Positions 11,629 to 23,165 of a DNA stretch of 64,000 nt are shown here, piece after piece; position 1 is the stretch's first letter, and every line of letters begins with the position of its first letter. The stretch spans positions 38,983,874 to 39,047,873 of the forward strand of contig JAIOJX010000003.1 of assembly GCA_022376925.1 (NCBI GenBank), in the 5' to 3' direction. The translations under genes were made by a program, and so were the position numbers. The DNA is from Tragulus kanchil (lineage: Eukaryota; Chordata; Mammalia; Artiodactyla; Tragulidae). The notes under the pieces are model-generated. The model was given only the letters and a program-made list of their open reading frames with translations. It searched no databases and was not told the DNA's origin.

Positions 11629-11852
11629 ATGCTGTGCTAAGTCATTTCAGTTGTGTCTGATGCTGTGCGACCCTGTGGGCTATAGCCCAACAGGTTCCTC
11701 TGTCCATGGGATTCTCTAGGCAAGAATACTGCAGTGAGTTGCCAATTCCTTCTCCAGGGGATCTTCTGGACCTAAGGATTAAGCCTGTGTCTCTTATGTC
11801 TCCTGCATTGGCAGGCAGGGTTTTTACCACTAGCGCCACAAGGAAAGCTCTG
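11629..11852 (-). mobile_element. Bov-tA SINE
   Basis: Reverse orientation: 'gctaagtcatttcagttgtg', 'gggattctctaggcaagaat', 'ccttctccaggggatcttc', 'tcctgcattggcaggcaggg', 'taccactagcgccac'. Confidence 0.92.
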
Positions 11853-11937
11853 TGTATTACAATAGAAGTCATTGCAAACAGTCCTTAGTATACATGGATA
11901 CGTATGACTGAGTCCCTTTGCTGTTAACCTGAGAAAC

Positions 11938-12000
11938 TATCACAATGTTATTAATCGGCTATACCTCAACTCAAAATCAAAGTGAAAACAAACAAACAAA
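11938..12000 (+). mobile_element. L1 3' tip with A-rich tail (short)
   Basis: 'aatcggctatacctcaactc' followed by an AAAC-rich tail resembles the very end of ruminant L1. Too short for certainty. Confidence 0.45.
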
Positions 12001-12069
12001 TCCAGTGCTGAGTTTGCTAAATAGGTATTGTAGTGCACAGTCTTTATGCCTCATGTACCTATGCAGAGT

Positions 12070-12272
12070 GTCTCCCCTAGTCGCTCAGTGGTAAAGAATC
12101 CACTCGCCACTGCAGGAGATACTGGTTCAATACCTTCGATCAGGAAGATCTCCTGGAGCAGAAAATGGCAGCCCACTCCAGTGTTTTTGCTTGGGAAATC
12201 CCATGGACAGAGGAGCCTGATGGGCTACATTCCATGGGTTGCAAAGAATCAGACATGACTGAGTGACTAGCA
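12070..12272 (+). mobile_element. Bov-tA SINE
   Basis: Head 'cctagtcgctcagtggtaaa', then 'ctcctggagcagaaaatggc', 'cacagaggagcctgatggg'-like body and 'gactgagtgactagcac' end. Confidence 0.92.
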
Positions 12273-12404
12273 CGTTCACTTTTATCTTTTGCTAAAACAG
12301 TTTTCACTTTCAAAGTACTTCCTTACTTGTTTTGATTTTTTCAAATTTTTACTTGTTTTTAATAACAAAGGAAATGAGACCTTTTTTTTTGGATAGCTTG
12401 ATGA

Positions 12405-12466
12405 TTTTTTTTTTTTTTTAGATTTTGGCCTCTTTTATTGGTCTTTCATTTATTTATTTTCATCCA
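12405..12466 (-). mobile_element. SINE-X tail fragment
   Basis: Only the 3' tail is present: T run, 'agattttggcctcttttatt', 'catttatttattttcatcc'. A severely 5'-truncated insertion. Confidence 0.75.
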
Positions 12467-13320
12467 TGAGACACATTTTTAAAGCCCAGAATTGCTTCAT
12501 TGGAAACTAGGTTTATTCTATTTGCCTAGTCTATGATATGCTGATTTGTATCATGTTTTTCTTCTAAGACTCTATCTACAACCAGTGGAACAGCTATGAG
12601 GGCTCCTTTGAAGTGTCATTGTTCCTAGAAAAAATAATTATTCTTCAGCTCCTGTTAGAGAACATTTTGTAACAGGAAAGCACGCATAAATATACTCCAA
12701 AGAAATATTTAGCAATAGGGCTTCTCAGCAAGAAATCCCTGAAGACTTTCTACCAGGCCTTTGCGGGTTGTAAAGATAACTGGAACCCAGCTCCTTTCTC
12801 AGGACTTCAGTTAACTTGTTTGGGGGATAAGACCTCACAGGAAGACAGAAAATAGGGTCAGAGAGCCCAAAAACAAAGGTGATCACAGACCAATGATAGT
12901 CATGAGTCCAAGGATGGTGAGATTTTATGTGGCAGAAAAAAAAAAAAAAAAAAAAGAGGGCAGACAAGACTTTGTGAAGTAAGTGGCTTGTCTTATTGTC
13001 AGTGTTCTGAAGCATCATGTGTGTCATTGCAAGATCTTCGGAAGCAGCTTAGACTCTTGTGCTGCGATGGAGTCACCCAGTTGTTCCTCTGGCTCATTAT
13101 TTCTCTGAAAGAAAGTTGTAATGCCAGTGTGACCTGGCTGCCAACATGTGCTTAGTGCTTCATTCTGGCTAACTGAGTAGGCTTTATGTTCAGAGGTAAA
13201 CATCTAAATTTTGAATGAAGAGAGAGATTTTTCTTTGTTGACTGAATGCCTAAGGTTGGGCTCTTAGTAATAGCCAAGTGTATACATCCTTCCTCCTTTT
13301 ATTAACTTCTTGAGATTTGG
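12467..13320. other. Single-copy stretch with a poly-A run
   Basis: No repeat family recognised. A run of about 20 A lies near 12937-12956 and encodes the F-rich part of a chance minus-strand frame. Confidence 0.5.
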
Positions 13321-14104
13321 TATTCACTCAAGTTCTGTGGTATCTTCATAACTAATGACCTCGTTCACCTCTTGGATGTGCTATGTGTCTTCTCTAGACA
13401 TTGTTCACTCCTTCCTGAATGATTTCCTGCTTTTATATTCTCTTGTTCTCTTCCTTGTCTCTTGGTATCTGGGTACATCAGTCTATTAGATGGGACTTTT
13501 CACTTTATCATTAGGTGGAACTCAGAAGGATCTCACAAGGCATAAGTGTATGGGATTATTTGAAACATTTATTATTTCTGACCATGCTCCAGGAAACTTT
13601 AATAGCAATCTGGTTAAGGTTCTTGCTTATCTTCTTAAAAAAAAAAAGGTATCTACATTTCAGATTGTTTTTAGCACCTGTAAATTTCTTACTTACCTCC
13701 TCCAATCCCCATTGAGACTCAGGTAGTTTCAAATTACAGAAGGAAGTCTCCACAGGTAGATTTTGTGATTATGTACAGAAGCAGTGCTCTGAAAAGAAAT
13801 TCAGACCTTTTAAAATCCAAAACTTATACTAACTCCACACTTAGGATTTACATACCATAGAGGGCCTTGTAGTTGGAGGGCTGGCTGCAGCTGGTGAGGC
13901 CTGGCAGCCCTCAGTCATTGGAACTTCTCGGGGATCAAGTGTCTTTCAAATAAGAGGAGTCCCTTTCCCCTTTGTTCTCTACTTTTTTTGCCAAGCACTC
14001 CTTCCAACTCCTGTCTCTCTGACCTTCTCTGGCCTGTCCTTTCTTCTAAAATGTGTTACGTGCGATTCTTTAATTTTATTTTCCCTTCTTTCTTTGTATT
14101 TCTT

Positions 14105-14378
14105 TCTTTTTTTTTTTTAATTTTGGCCTCTTTTATTGTTTTGTTATTTATTTATTTTTATCTATCTTTATTCTTTGGCCTGTGGGGGCCTCCCATCGCA
14201 GTGGCCTCTTGGTTGCAGAGCACCAGCCCTGGGCGCATGCACTGCAGAGCGCTGGCTTGTAATTGGACATACCGGCCCAGTTGCCACATGGCCCATGGGA
14301 TCTTCCCAGGCCCAGGGCTGAACTGGCACCCGTTGCACTGCAAGGCAGACTCTTTACCCACTGGACCACCGAAGACCC
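14105..14378 (-). mobile_element. SINE-X with 14-bp target-site duplication
   Basis: Tail 'aattttggcctcttttattg', middle 'gggcgcatgcactgcagagc', head 'cccactggaccacc'. Flanked by 'tctttgtatttctt' at 14091-14104 and 14379-14392, a perfect 14-bp duplication. Confidence 0.92.
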
Positions 14379-15265
14379 TCTTTGTATTTCTTAATGCAAT
14401 CTTCTTTCCATACCATAACCCGGGCTTTAAGGCCTTTCCTTTAAGATCTAGTAAAAGCCTCTGCCTGCATGAGGTCTTCTTATCCACTCAAGTTCTGTGG
14501 TATCTTCATAACTAATGACCTCGTTCACCTCTTGGATGTGCTATGTGTCTTCTCTAGACATTGTTCACTCCTTCCTGAATGATTTCCTGCTTTTATATTC
14601 TCTTGTTCTCTTCCTTGTCTCTTGGTATCTGGGTACATCAGTCTATTAGATGGGACTTTTCACTTTATCATTAGGTGGAACTCAGAAGGATCTCACAAGG
14701 CATAAGTGTATGGGATTATTTGAAACATTTATTATTTCTGACCATGCTCCAGGAAACTTTAATAGCAATCTGGTTAAGGTTCTTGCTTATCTTCTTAAAA
14801 AAAAAAAAGGTATCTACATTTCAGATTGTTTTTAGCACCTGTAAATTTCTTACTTACCTCCTCCAATCCCCATTGAGACTCAGGTAGTTTCAAATTACAG
14901 AAGGAAGTCTCCACAGGTAGATTTTGTGATTATGTACAGAAGCAGTGCTCTGAAAAGAAATTCAGACCTTTTAAAATCCAAAACTTATACTAACTCCACA
15001 CTTAGGATTTACATACCATAGAGGGCCTTGTAGTTGGAGGGCTGGCTGCAGCTGGTGAGGCCTGGCAGCCCTCAGTCATTGGAACTTCTCGGGGATCAAG
15101 TGTCTTTCAAATAAGAGGAGTCCCTTTCCCCTTTGTTCTCTACTTTTTTTGCCAAGCACTCCTTCCAACTCCTGTCTCTCTGACCTTCTCTGGCCTGTCC
15201 TTTCTTCTAAAATGTGTTACGTGCGATTCTTTAATTTTATTTTCCCTTCTTTCTTTGTATTTCTT

Positions 15266-15539
15266 TCTTTTTTTTTTTTAATTTTGGCCTCTTTTATTGT
15301 TTTGTTATTTATTTATTTTTATCTATCTTTATTCTTTGGCCTGTGGGGGCCTCCCATCGCAGTGGCCTCTTGGTTGCAGAGCACCAGCCCTGGGCGCATG
15401 CACTGCAGAGCGCTGGCTTGTAATTGGACATACCGGCCCAGTTGCCACATGGCCCATGGGATCTTCCCAGGCCCAGGGCTGAACTGGCACCCGTTGCACT
15501 GCAAGGCAGACTCTTTACCCACTGGACCACCGGGAAGAC
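15266..15539 (-). mobile_element. SINE-X (second copy through duplication 4)
   Basis: Same insertion as 14105-14378, with the head slightly more complete. Confidence 0.92.
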
Positions 15540-15660
15540 CCTCTTTGTATTTCTTAATGCAATCTTCTTTCCATCTCAGCCCAGTGGAATCCTGGGCTTT
15601 AAGGATCCTTTCCTTTAAGATCTAGTAAAAAGCCTCTGCCTGCATGAGGTCTTCTTATCC

Positions 15661-16018
15661 TTCCAGAAAAAGTAATCCCTGCAGTGGCGTAATGTTCTTT
15701 TAGTGTTGATTGGATGTGGTCTTCTGTGGTTATTTGAATGCATCTTATCACCCCTGAGGAGGGCTGCTAAGTCATTTAATTTTATAGTTTTAAAAATATT
15801 CCCTATGACATGTAGCCTGATATCATGCACATGGGAAACACTCAGTAGAAAATTTTGGATTTCATGAAATTTGTGAGCCCCAAATGTACCAACATGCATC
15901 GTAAGTAGCGATGGCTGGGAGGCCACAGTTAACGTATGATGTCTGCTTCAACCCCATCCTTCAGCCACTGTACATTGTTATTCACCCTTTTACTACCATG
16001 TGGTTCTCATTCATTTTC
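15661..16018. other. Single-copy stretch, nothing recognised
   Basis: No repeat or gene recognised. Confidence 0.5.
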
Positions 16019-16198
16019 TTTCTTTCTTTCCTTGGCTGAGTCACGTCTTCATTTCGGCTTGAAGAATATTTGATCTTCATTGCGGTGGGCCTATTCTTTA
16101 GTTGCAGCATGTGGGATCTAATTCTCTGACCAGGGATCGAAACTGGGCCTCTTCATTGGAAGTGAAGAGCTTTTGCTGTAGGATCACTGGGAGAGTCT
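16019..16198 (-). mobile_element. CHR-type tRNA-Glu SINE
   Basis: Read in reverse: 'ttcgatccctggtcagagaa', then 'agatcccacatgctgcaact', with a short body and no Bov-A part. The tail is a TTTC run. This fits the short CHR form of cetartiodactyl SINEs. Confidence 0.75.
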
Positions 16199-16204
16199 CT
16201 CATT

Positions 16205-16486
16205 TTCTTTTTAAAAAATTTTAAATTTATTTTTGGCAGCGCTGAGTCTTCGTTGCTGCATGTGGACTTTCACTTATTACAGCCAGCGGGGCCTGGTCTC
16301 TAGTTGTGGTGTGCAGCTTTCTCTTGTTTGGGAGCATGGACTCTAGGGCACTCAGACTTCAGTAGTTGGGGCACATGAACTTAGTTGCCCAGTGGCATGA
16401 GGGATCCTTCTGGAACAGGGATTGAACCTGTGTTCCTTGCATTGGCAGGCAGATTCCTAACCATTGGACCACTGGGAAGTCCGTCT
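16205..16486 (-). mobile_element. CHR-type tRNA-Glu SINE
   Basis: Tail of A/T-rich sequence, 'gagtcttcgttgctgcatgt', 'cagtagttggggcacatga', 'gggattgaacctgtgttcc', head 'accattggaccactgggaag'. A longer CHR form next to the one at 16019. Confidence 0.82.
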
Positions 16487-17345
16487 CATTTCCTTTTGTA
16501 ATGTAAGAAACACATCTGTTAGAATATTTGGAAGAATACTTTTCCTCATGTAATATTATTTTAAAAAGCTTTTCCCATATAACCTTGGGGTATTCTTAAT
16601 CTGAGCTAAGATATTTGCCTTCTTCTGGTCTGTTTTTTCTAAAGGCTAGCTATACTCTTTACTAGATTTATGCATGTTTAGGTATCAGTGCAAAGAATAG
16701 GGGGTAAGGATGTCGCAACATCTTCAAGAGCATTTTTTTTCCCTCCAGCATTGGAATGGGAAGGAGGTTAGAACTGCAAAGAGGCCAGATGATTGCTTAA
16801 ACACGCCTCTTAGATTTCAGCAGAACTTGGCTGGCAGAGTAAGCTCCAGCCAAACCTTCTGAAGCAAGTATCTGAGGGAACTGTGAAGTCAGTTGCATAG
16901 TAAAGGGGTTCCTTGGGTAAAGATCCTCTTCAAACATGAATTACTGTGAAAGTGCCTTGAGTTCTTTATACTTGCCATATCCATCTGTGTTTGTGAGCCA
17001 GAGTGAGGGTAAGATGGAGGGAGGGAGAGAGAAAGAAAGGAGAGCCTGATATGTGTGCCCTGGAGCTTGGGGAATTGAGGGGACCATGTGTCATTTATGC
17101 CAGAGGAATCTGAAGGGGGAGAAGCTGGCTGATAGAGCCAATGGCAGTGAGCAGAGAAGCGGTGATGGGGAGGCACTGCTTTCCCACTGAGAGGGGGCCA
17201 GAGATAGTCCATGGAATTGTAAGTGACCGTCAGAGAGGCTGCACTGGTGCTGGGCCCGGGTGGGTCGGGAGCCCATATGTGGGCGGAGCAGACTGCTCTG
17301 GGCATCCAAATGGCAAACCAGTGCAGGCATTTGTAGGGCAGTTAA
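16487..17345. other. Single-copy stretch, nothing recognised
   Basis: A purine-rich patch lies near 17010-17045. The 138-residue minus-strand frame over 16889-17305 is the longest here, but it has no splice signals or family features I recognise. Confidence 0.45.
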
Positions 17346-17552
17346 GAATTTCCCTGGTGGCTCAGATAGTAAAGAACCAGCCTGTCATTGCAGGAGATCT
17401 GGGTTTGATCCCTGGGTCTGGAAGATCCCTTGGAGAAGGGAATGACTATGCACTCCAGTATTCTTGCCTGGAGAATTTCATGGACAGAGGAGTGGGTGGG
17501 CTACAGTCCATGGGGTGGCAAAGAGTTGGACATGACTGAGCGACCAATACAC
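17346..17552 (+). mobile_element. Bov-tA SINE
   Basis: Head 'ttccctggtggctcagatag', 'gggtttgatccctgggtctg', body 'ctccagtattcttgcctgg', end 'gactgagcgacc'. Confidence 0.92.
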
Positions 17553-17852
17553 TTTTAAGATGTTCTCTGCCTCTCCCAAGGGGATTGGAGGCAACTGTGG
17601 AGGAGGCAGTAGCGGGTGCTAGGAAATGTGCTGGTCAAGGGAAGAGAAAAGCAATAGGTCTGAGCCAGGGGAGGGCAACACTCTACTTTTGAATGAAGTA
17701 CAGAGTTTGGTTTTTATGTGAAATGAGTGTTTAATTCCAGAATTGAGACTTTTAGGGAGTTTTTATTATGCAACAGCACCTGACATACAACTGTGAGACC
17801 TGTCTTAGATTTCAATCCAGAGGAAGATTCGGCCTGCCTGAAGAGCTTTTCA

Positions 17853-17992
17853 GGGGTCCTCTGCCCATGTGATTGTCCAGGCAAAAATACTGGGGTGGGT
17901 TGCCATTTCCTTCTTCAGGGAATGTTCCCGACCCGAGGATCGAGTCCACTTCTCCTGTGGTTCCTGCTTTGGCAAGAAGATTCTTTCTTTCA
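17853..17992 (-). mobile_element. Diverged Bov-A SINE
   Basis: 'cctctgcccatgtgattgtc', 'caggcaaaaatactggggtg', 'ggttgccatttccttcttca' follow Bov-A in reverse with many changes. Confidence 0.75.
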
Positions 17993-18995
17993 AAAAGTTG
18001 CTTTATGACTTTTGTGTACTGCACTTTGTGTCCTCATTCTCTCTTAGGTGTTAAACTCCTTGAAGGTGAGACCTTGGAAATTAGAGGAAGATGGTGTCCT
18101 TCTTCGTCCCCAGGTCTTAGTCGTCTTTGTATATCATGCAATGTTAGGTATGCATTTGCTCAATATGTATGTATTGGGTACGTATTTCATTATGAGGTTA
18201 AGCAAAATGTGACCTTTAAAAAAAAGCAAAAAAGTACAGTGATTACCTTTTAAAAAGAACTTGAAATTTTAGAGAAGTTTTAGATTTATAGAGAAATTCC
18301 AGAGATAGCACAGAGACTTCCTGCATACCTCATGCTCAGCTCCTCCTTTTGGGAGCATTTTGTAATTTTAGGATGGTTTATTTGTCACTACTGAGGAACT
18401 AATGATTGCTTTTTAAGTATACAAATTCTGTTTCTTATGGTAGGAGAAAATAAAGGAAAACATGCTGTAAAGTAGCCATTTTGATTTGTGGATCAAGGGC
18501 TTATACCAAGTATTTGTTAAACTTCTTCATGCATTTGCTTTGTATAAGTAATGCGCTTCCTAATTTCAGTTATAAATCAAAGTTTATTGCAAAATTCCCA
18601 GTGAGTCATATCATTCAGCCCCTTGACCCTTGAATTTCACAAAGTAGTTATGGTTTTCTTTAAAATGGTTAAGGAGGCACTGATATTTATGTAATGACTT
18701 ATTGAGTTTTCTGCCTCTCCCAAGGGGATTGGAGGCAACTGTGGAGGAGGCAGTAGCGGGTGCTAGGAACTGTGCTGGTCAAGGGAAGAGAAAAGCAATA
18801 GGTCTGAGCCAGGGGAGGGCAACGCTCTACTTTTGAATGAAGTACAGAGTTTGGTTTTATGTGAAATGAGTGTTTAATTCCAGAATTGAGACTTTTAGGG
18901 AGTTTTTATTATGCAACAGCACCTGACATACAACTGTGAGACCTGTCTTAGATTTCAATCCAGAGGAAGATTCGGCCTGCCTGAAGAGCTTTTCA

Positions 18996-19136
18996 GGGGT
19001 CCTCTGCCCATGTGATTGTCCAGGCAAAAATACTGGGGTGGGTTGCCATTTCCTTCTTCAGGGAATGTTCCCGACCCGAGGATCAAGTCCACTTCTCCTG
19101 TGGTTCCTGCTTTGGCAAGAAGATTCTTTCTTTCAA
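18996..19136 (-). mobile_element. Diverged Bov-A SINE (second copy through duplication 5)
   Basis: Same insertion as 17853-17992. Confidence 0.75.
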
Positions 19137-19838
19137 AAAATCACTTTATGACTTTTGTGTATTGCACTTTGTGTCCTCATTCTCTCTTAGGTGTTAAACT
19201 CCTTGAAGGTGAGACCTTGGAAATTAGAGGAAGATGGTGTCCTTCTTCGTCCCCAGGTCTTAGTCGTCTTTGTATATCATGCAATGTTAGGTATGCATTT
19301 GCTCAATATGTATGTATTGGGTACGTATTTCATTATGAGGTTAAGCAAAATGTGACCTTTAAAAAAAAGCAAAAAAGTACAGTGATTACCTTTTTAAAAG
19401 AACTTGAAATTTTAGAGAATTTTTAGATTTATAGAGAAATTCCAGAGATAGCACAGAGACTTCCTGCATACCTCATGCTCAGCTCCTCCTTTTGGGAGCA
19501 TTTTGTAATTTTAGGATGGTTTATTTGTCACTACTGAGGAACTAATGATTGCTTTTTAAGTATACAAATTCTGTTTCTTATGGTAGGAGAAAATAAAGGA
19601 AAACATGCTGTAAAGTAGCCATTTTGATTTGTGGATCAAGGGCTTATACCAAGTATTTGTTAAACTTCTTCATGCATTTGCTTTGTATAAGTAATACGCT
19701 TCCTAATTTCAGTTATAAATCAAAGTTTATTGCAAAATTCCCAGTGAGTCATATCATTCAGCCCCTTGACCCTTGAATTTCACAAAGTAGTTATGGTTTT
19801 CTTTAAAATGGTTAAGGAGGCACTTGATATTTATGTAA

Positions 19839-20672
19839 GCTGTCACTTTCTTTAATCCATGATGGATTGCTTCCTGTTGCTCCCAGAAATAACACGAATT
19901 AAAAGTTAAGATTATTTTTGGTTCAGGTGGTTGTGTACCAAACTGAAAAATATCAGGAGGTGATCAAGTAAAAACTTTTTAACCTAAGAAATTTTCCTCT
20001 CTATATAACCAGGCTTTGTATCTTTGACCCAAATAAATTATGTTGTCTTCCCCACGAAATAATTGGAAAGAAAATGTCGGTTACTATAAGAAAAATATTT
20101 GAAAAGTCAAAATCTAACATAAATTCAAGCACCAGAATGAATTTTGTATTAATGATGTCATACACACTTTGATGGTTGCCAGAACTACATTTGGTGGTCT
20201 GTTATTTAATATTTTGTGTTCACACACTGTAAAGCATTAAGGTAAACAGGGCTGAGGTTAGAAATAGTCTCAAATGGTGTGTCTATGTAAAAATGGCTTG
20301 ATAAACTTGTTTTTTTGCAGACAATGTGATGACCTTAGGGAAATTTCATCAGTCTAATACTTTTTCTAGTGTTACTCATTCTGAGCCTGTGGTAGTCATT
20401 GAGCCTCTTTACATTATACCTGCTACCAGTGCTAGTGCCTGTCTGTGACTGAATGTCTTATGTCTCTCCAAATTTAGTATGTCTAAAATGAATTCATCTC
20501 TTAAAAGTCTGAATTACTTATTCTGACATTCTTCAGAGGAATGTCTCCTCAAACCTCATGCTTTCCCATTGATGTTCTTTCTTTCCACCTTTGCATTCAA
20601 ACATTCTTCAGATTTTGACTTTGAATAGTCTTTGTATGCATTGCTTCCTTTGCATTTCCAAATCCTTAATCA
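19839..20672. other. Single-copy stretch, nothing recognised
   Basis: No repeat or gene recognised. Part of it (from 20022) is repeated by duplication 6. Confidence 0.5.
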
Positions 20673-20682
20673 AGAGCTGGAT

Positions 20683-20946
20683 TGGTTTTCCTTGGTGACT
20701 CAGTGGTAAAGAATCCATCTGCCAATGCAGGAGACGCAGGTTCGATTCCTGATAGTGGAAGATCCCATGTGCTGTGGAGCAATTAAGCCTGTGCACCACA
20801 ACTATAGAGCCTGTGCCCTAGAGCCTGTGTTCTGCAACAAGAGAAGCCACAGCAACAAGAAACCCATTCACAACTAGAGAAAAGCCCACACAGCAGTGAA
20901 GACCCAGAACGGCTAAAAATAAATAAATAAAATTATTGAAAAAAAA
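20683..20946 (+). mobile_element. Bov-tA/CHR-type SINE with target-site duplication
   Basis: Long tRNA-Glu SINE: head 'ttccttggtgactcagtggt', 'ggttcgattcctgatagtgg', then 'gcaacaagagaagccacagc', 'gaagacccagaacggctaaa' and an AAATAAATAAAT tail. Flanked by 'agagctggat' at 20673-20682 and 20947-20956. Confidence 0.92.
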
Positions 20947-20996
20947 AGAGCTGGATCACCTCGTATCTGGATTATTGTCATAAAATCCTAGCTAGA

Positions 20997-21151
20997 GGGC
21001 TCCCCTGGTGGTCCAGCGGGTAAGGACACCGCCTTTCAGTGCAAGGGGCGCCGGTTCGATCCCTGGCCTGGGAAGATCCCACGTGCCGTGAAACAGCTGG
21101 GCTGATGTGTCCAACTACTAAGCCAGAGCTCTGAAGTGCATGCACCCAGAG
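20997..21151 (+). mobile_element. SINE-X, cut short at a duplication junction
   Basis: Head 'ggctcccctggtggtccagc', B-box-like 'ccggttcgatccc', 'acgtgccgtgaaacagctgg', then stops at 'cacccagagc' where single-copy sequence resumes. The intact version is at 22113-22379. Confidence 0.9.
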
Positions 21152-21798
21152 CTTTGACCCAAATAAATTATGTTGTCTTCCCGATAAGAAAATGTCGGTT
21201 GCTATAAGAAAAATATTTGAAAAGTCAAAATCTAACATAAATTCAAGCACCAGAATGAATTTTGTATTAATGATGTGATACACACTTTGATGGTTGTCAG
21301 AACTACATTTGGTGGTCTGTTATTTAATATTTTGTGTTCACACACTGTAAAGCATTAAGGTAAACAGGGCTGAGGTTAGAAATAGTCTCAAATGGTGTGT
21401 CTATGTAAAAATAGCTTGATAAACTTGTTTTTTTGCAGACAATGTGATGACCTTAGGGAAATTTCATCAGTCTAATACTTTTTCTAGTGTTACTCATTCT
21501 GAGCCTGTGGTAGTCATTGAGCCTCTTTACATTATACCTGCTACCAGTGCTAGTGCCTGTCTGTGACTGAATGTCTTATGTCTCTCCAAATTTAGTATGT
21601 CTAAAATGAATTCATCTCTTAAAAGTCTGAATTACTTATTCTGACATTCTTCAGAGGAATGTCTCCTCAAACCTCATGCTTTCCCATTGATGTTCTTTCT
21701 TTCCACCTTTGCATTCAAACATTCTTCAGATTTTGACTTTGAATAGTCTTTGTATGCATTGCTCCCTTTGCATTTCCAAATTTAATCAAGAGCTGGAT

Positions 21799-22063
21799 TG
21801 GTTTTCCTTGATGACTCAGTGGTAAAGAATCCATCTGCCAATGCAGGAGACGCAGGTTCGATTCCTGATAGTGGAAGATCCCATGTGCTGTGGAGCAATT
21901 AAGCCTGTGCACCACAACTGTAGAGCCTGTGCCCTAGAGCCTGTGCTCTGTAACAAGAGAAGCCACAGCAACGAGAAACCCATTCACAACTAGAGAAAAG
22001 CCCACACAGCAGTGAAGACCCAGCACGGCTAAAAATAAATAAATAAAATTATTGAAAAAAAAA
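21799..22063 (+). mobile_element. Bov-tA/CHR-type SINE (second copy through duplication 6)
   Basis: Same insertion as 20683-20946, with the flanking 'agagctggat' at 21789-21798 and 22064-22073. Confidence 0.92.
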
Positions 22064-22112
22064 AGAGCTGGATCACCTCGTATCTGGATTATTGTCATAA
22101 AATCCTAGCTAG

Positions 22113-22379
22113 AGGGCTCCGCTGGTGGTCCAGCGGGTAAGGACACCGCCTTGCAGTGCAAGGGGCGCCGGTTCGATCCCTGGCCTGGGAAGATCCCACG
22201 TGCCGTGAAACGGCTGGTCTGATGTGTCCAACTACTGAGCCAGAGCTCTGAAGTGCATGCACCCAGAGCCAGTGCTCTGCAGCAACAGAGGCCACTGTGA
22301 TGGGAGGCCCATACAGGCCAAATAGCAAAGATAAATGAATGAAAGATCAATAGAAGTGGCCAAAAAAAAAAAAAAAAAT
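22113..22379 (+). mobile_element. SINE-X, full length, with target-site duplication
   Basis: Head, box B, 'gcatgcacccagagccagtg', 'gatgggaggcccatacaggc', A-rich tail. Flanked by 'tcctagctag' at 22103-22112 and 22380-22389. A good reference copy for the family. Confidence 0.93.
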
Positions 22380-22389
22380 TCCTAGCTAG

Positions 22390-22829
22390 TGTAACTTCGT
22401 TTGTCTTCTCTTCCCTGACATACAAACACACACACACATACACTTGGTTGATCTAGCTCATGGCCAGATTAATATTTCTCAAGTACTTTCATCATTTCAA
22501 GCCACAATATCTCACTAAAATCTTTCAGTAGGTGGCTCTTCCTGCTTTGAGGCTGTGATGTGGGCTTCTCAGTCTGATTTTGTAGACAAGTCACCTTTTA
22601 GTCCACTTTACTGAGAACTCTTCCTCTGCCATGCCCCTGAGTTCTCATATATAGAAGGAGATTTCAGTGCTCTTTGTTGAAACTTTCTCCAGACTGAACT
22701 TGTGTTTGTTTAATAAAGTCAGCTGTTTTCATAGCAGCCTCTGAGTCTCAGTTGGGATTGCCCACTGGCATAGGCATAGAAATCCTCCTTGTCTCACATA
22801 AGCAGAGAATATACTCAGGCAAGCTGACT
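22390..22829. other. Single-copy stretch, nothing recognised
   Basis: A short (AC)n run at about 22428-22441. Otherwise no call. Confidence 0.5.
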
Positions 22830-22840
22830 GATTTATCCTT

Positions 22841-23009
22841 GACGCTTTGTGACCCCCTCGACCATAGTCTGCCAGGCTCCTTTGTTCATGGGATTCTCCA
22901 GGAAAGAATACTGGAGTGGGTTCCTTCTCTAGGGAATCTTCCTCACCCAGGGATCGAACCCACGTCTCTTAATGTGTCCTGCATGGGCAAGCGGGTTCTT
23001 TACCACTGG
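22841..23009 (-). mobile_element. Bov-tA SINE with 11-bp target-site duplication
   Basis: 'gctcctttgttcatgggatt', 'aagaatactggagtgggttc', 'cccagggatcgaacccacgt', 'ttctttaccactggg'. Flanked by 'gatttatcctt' at 22830-22840 and 23010-23020. Confidence 0.92.
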
Positions 23010-23165
23010 GATTTATCCTTAGTCTTCTGAACATTTATGAGATAGAGTAAAATTTGTATTGCAAATAGAGGTAGTGCTTTCTGAACCCTAAGGGTCTTAT
23101 GAGGCACAGTTAGCATCCAGTGGTTGGGGCTAATACTACAGTTTTGTACAGTTTTTCCACTGTTG

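Larger units (their letters stand above)
13321..15660 (+). repeat. Direct duplication 4: 13321-14485 and 14481-15660
   Basis: Offset 1160 bp, joined with no spacer. Most of the copy is identical, but the last 90 bp of copy 1 are degraded. Around 14410-14440 copy 1 has a shortened, altered version of 15575-15612. Damage restricted to the inner end is the pattern of a read end rather than of mutation. Confidence 0.95.
17566..19838 (+). repeat. Direct duplication 5: 17566-18694 and 18710-19838
   Basis: Offset 1144 bp, 15-bp spacer. Differences are a few substitutions ('gatcgagtcc' versus 'gatcaagtcc', 'aaaagttgct' versus 'aaaatcact') and single-base indels. Content is mostly single-copy, plus a diverged Bov-A. 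Confidence 0.95.
20022..22269 (+). repeat. Direct duplication 6: 20022-21152 and 21152-22269
   Basis: Offset 1130 bp with no spacer. Copy 2 lacks about a dozen bases near 21182 that copy 1 has near 20053. The junction falls in the middle of a SINE-X: copy 1 stops there without a tail or downstream target duplication, and copy 2 contains the whole element. A genuine duplication breaking at that point is possible, but the shared pattern argues for an artefact. Confidence 0.95.

Noticed and set aside
13988..14515. 175-residue plus-strand frame
   Set aside because: Half of it is SINE-X in reverse. The other copy of the region ends differently because of a base-calling difference.
22113..22200. 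A tRNA gene
   Set aside because: The A- and B-box-like words belong to SINE heads. No cloverleaf with a proper acceptor stem and anticodon arm can be drawn.
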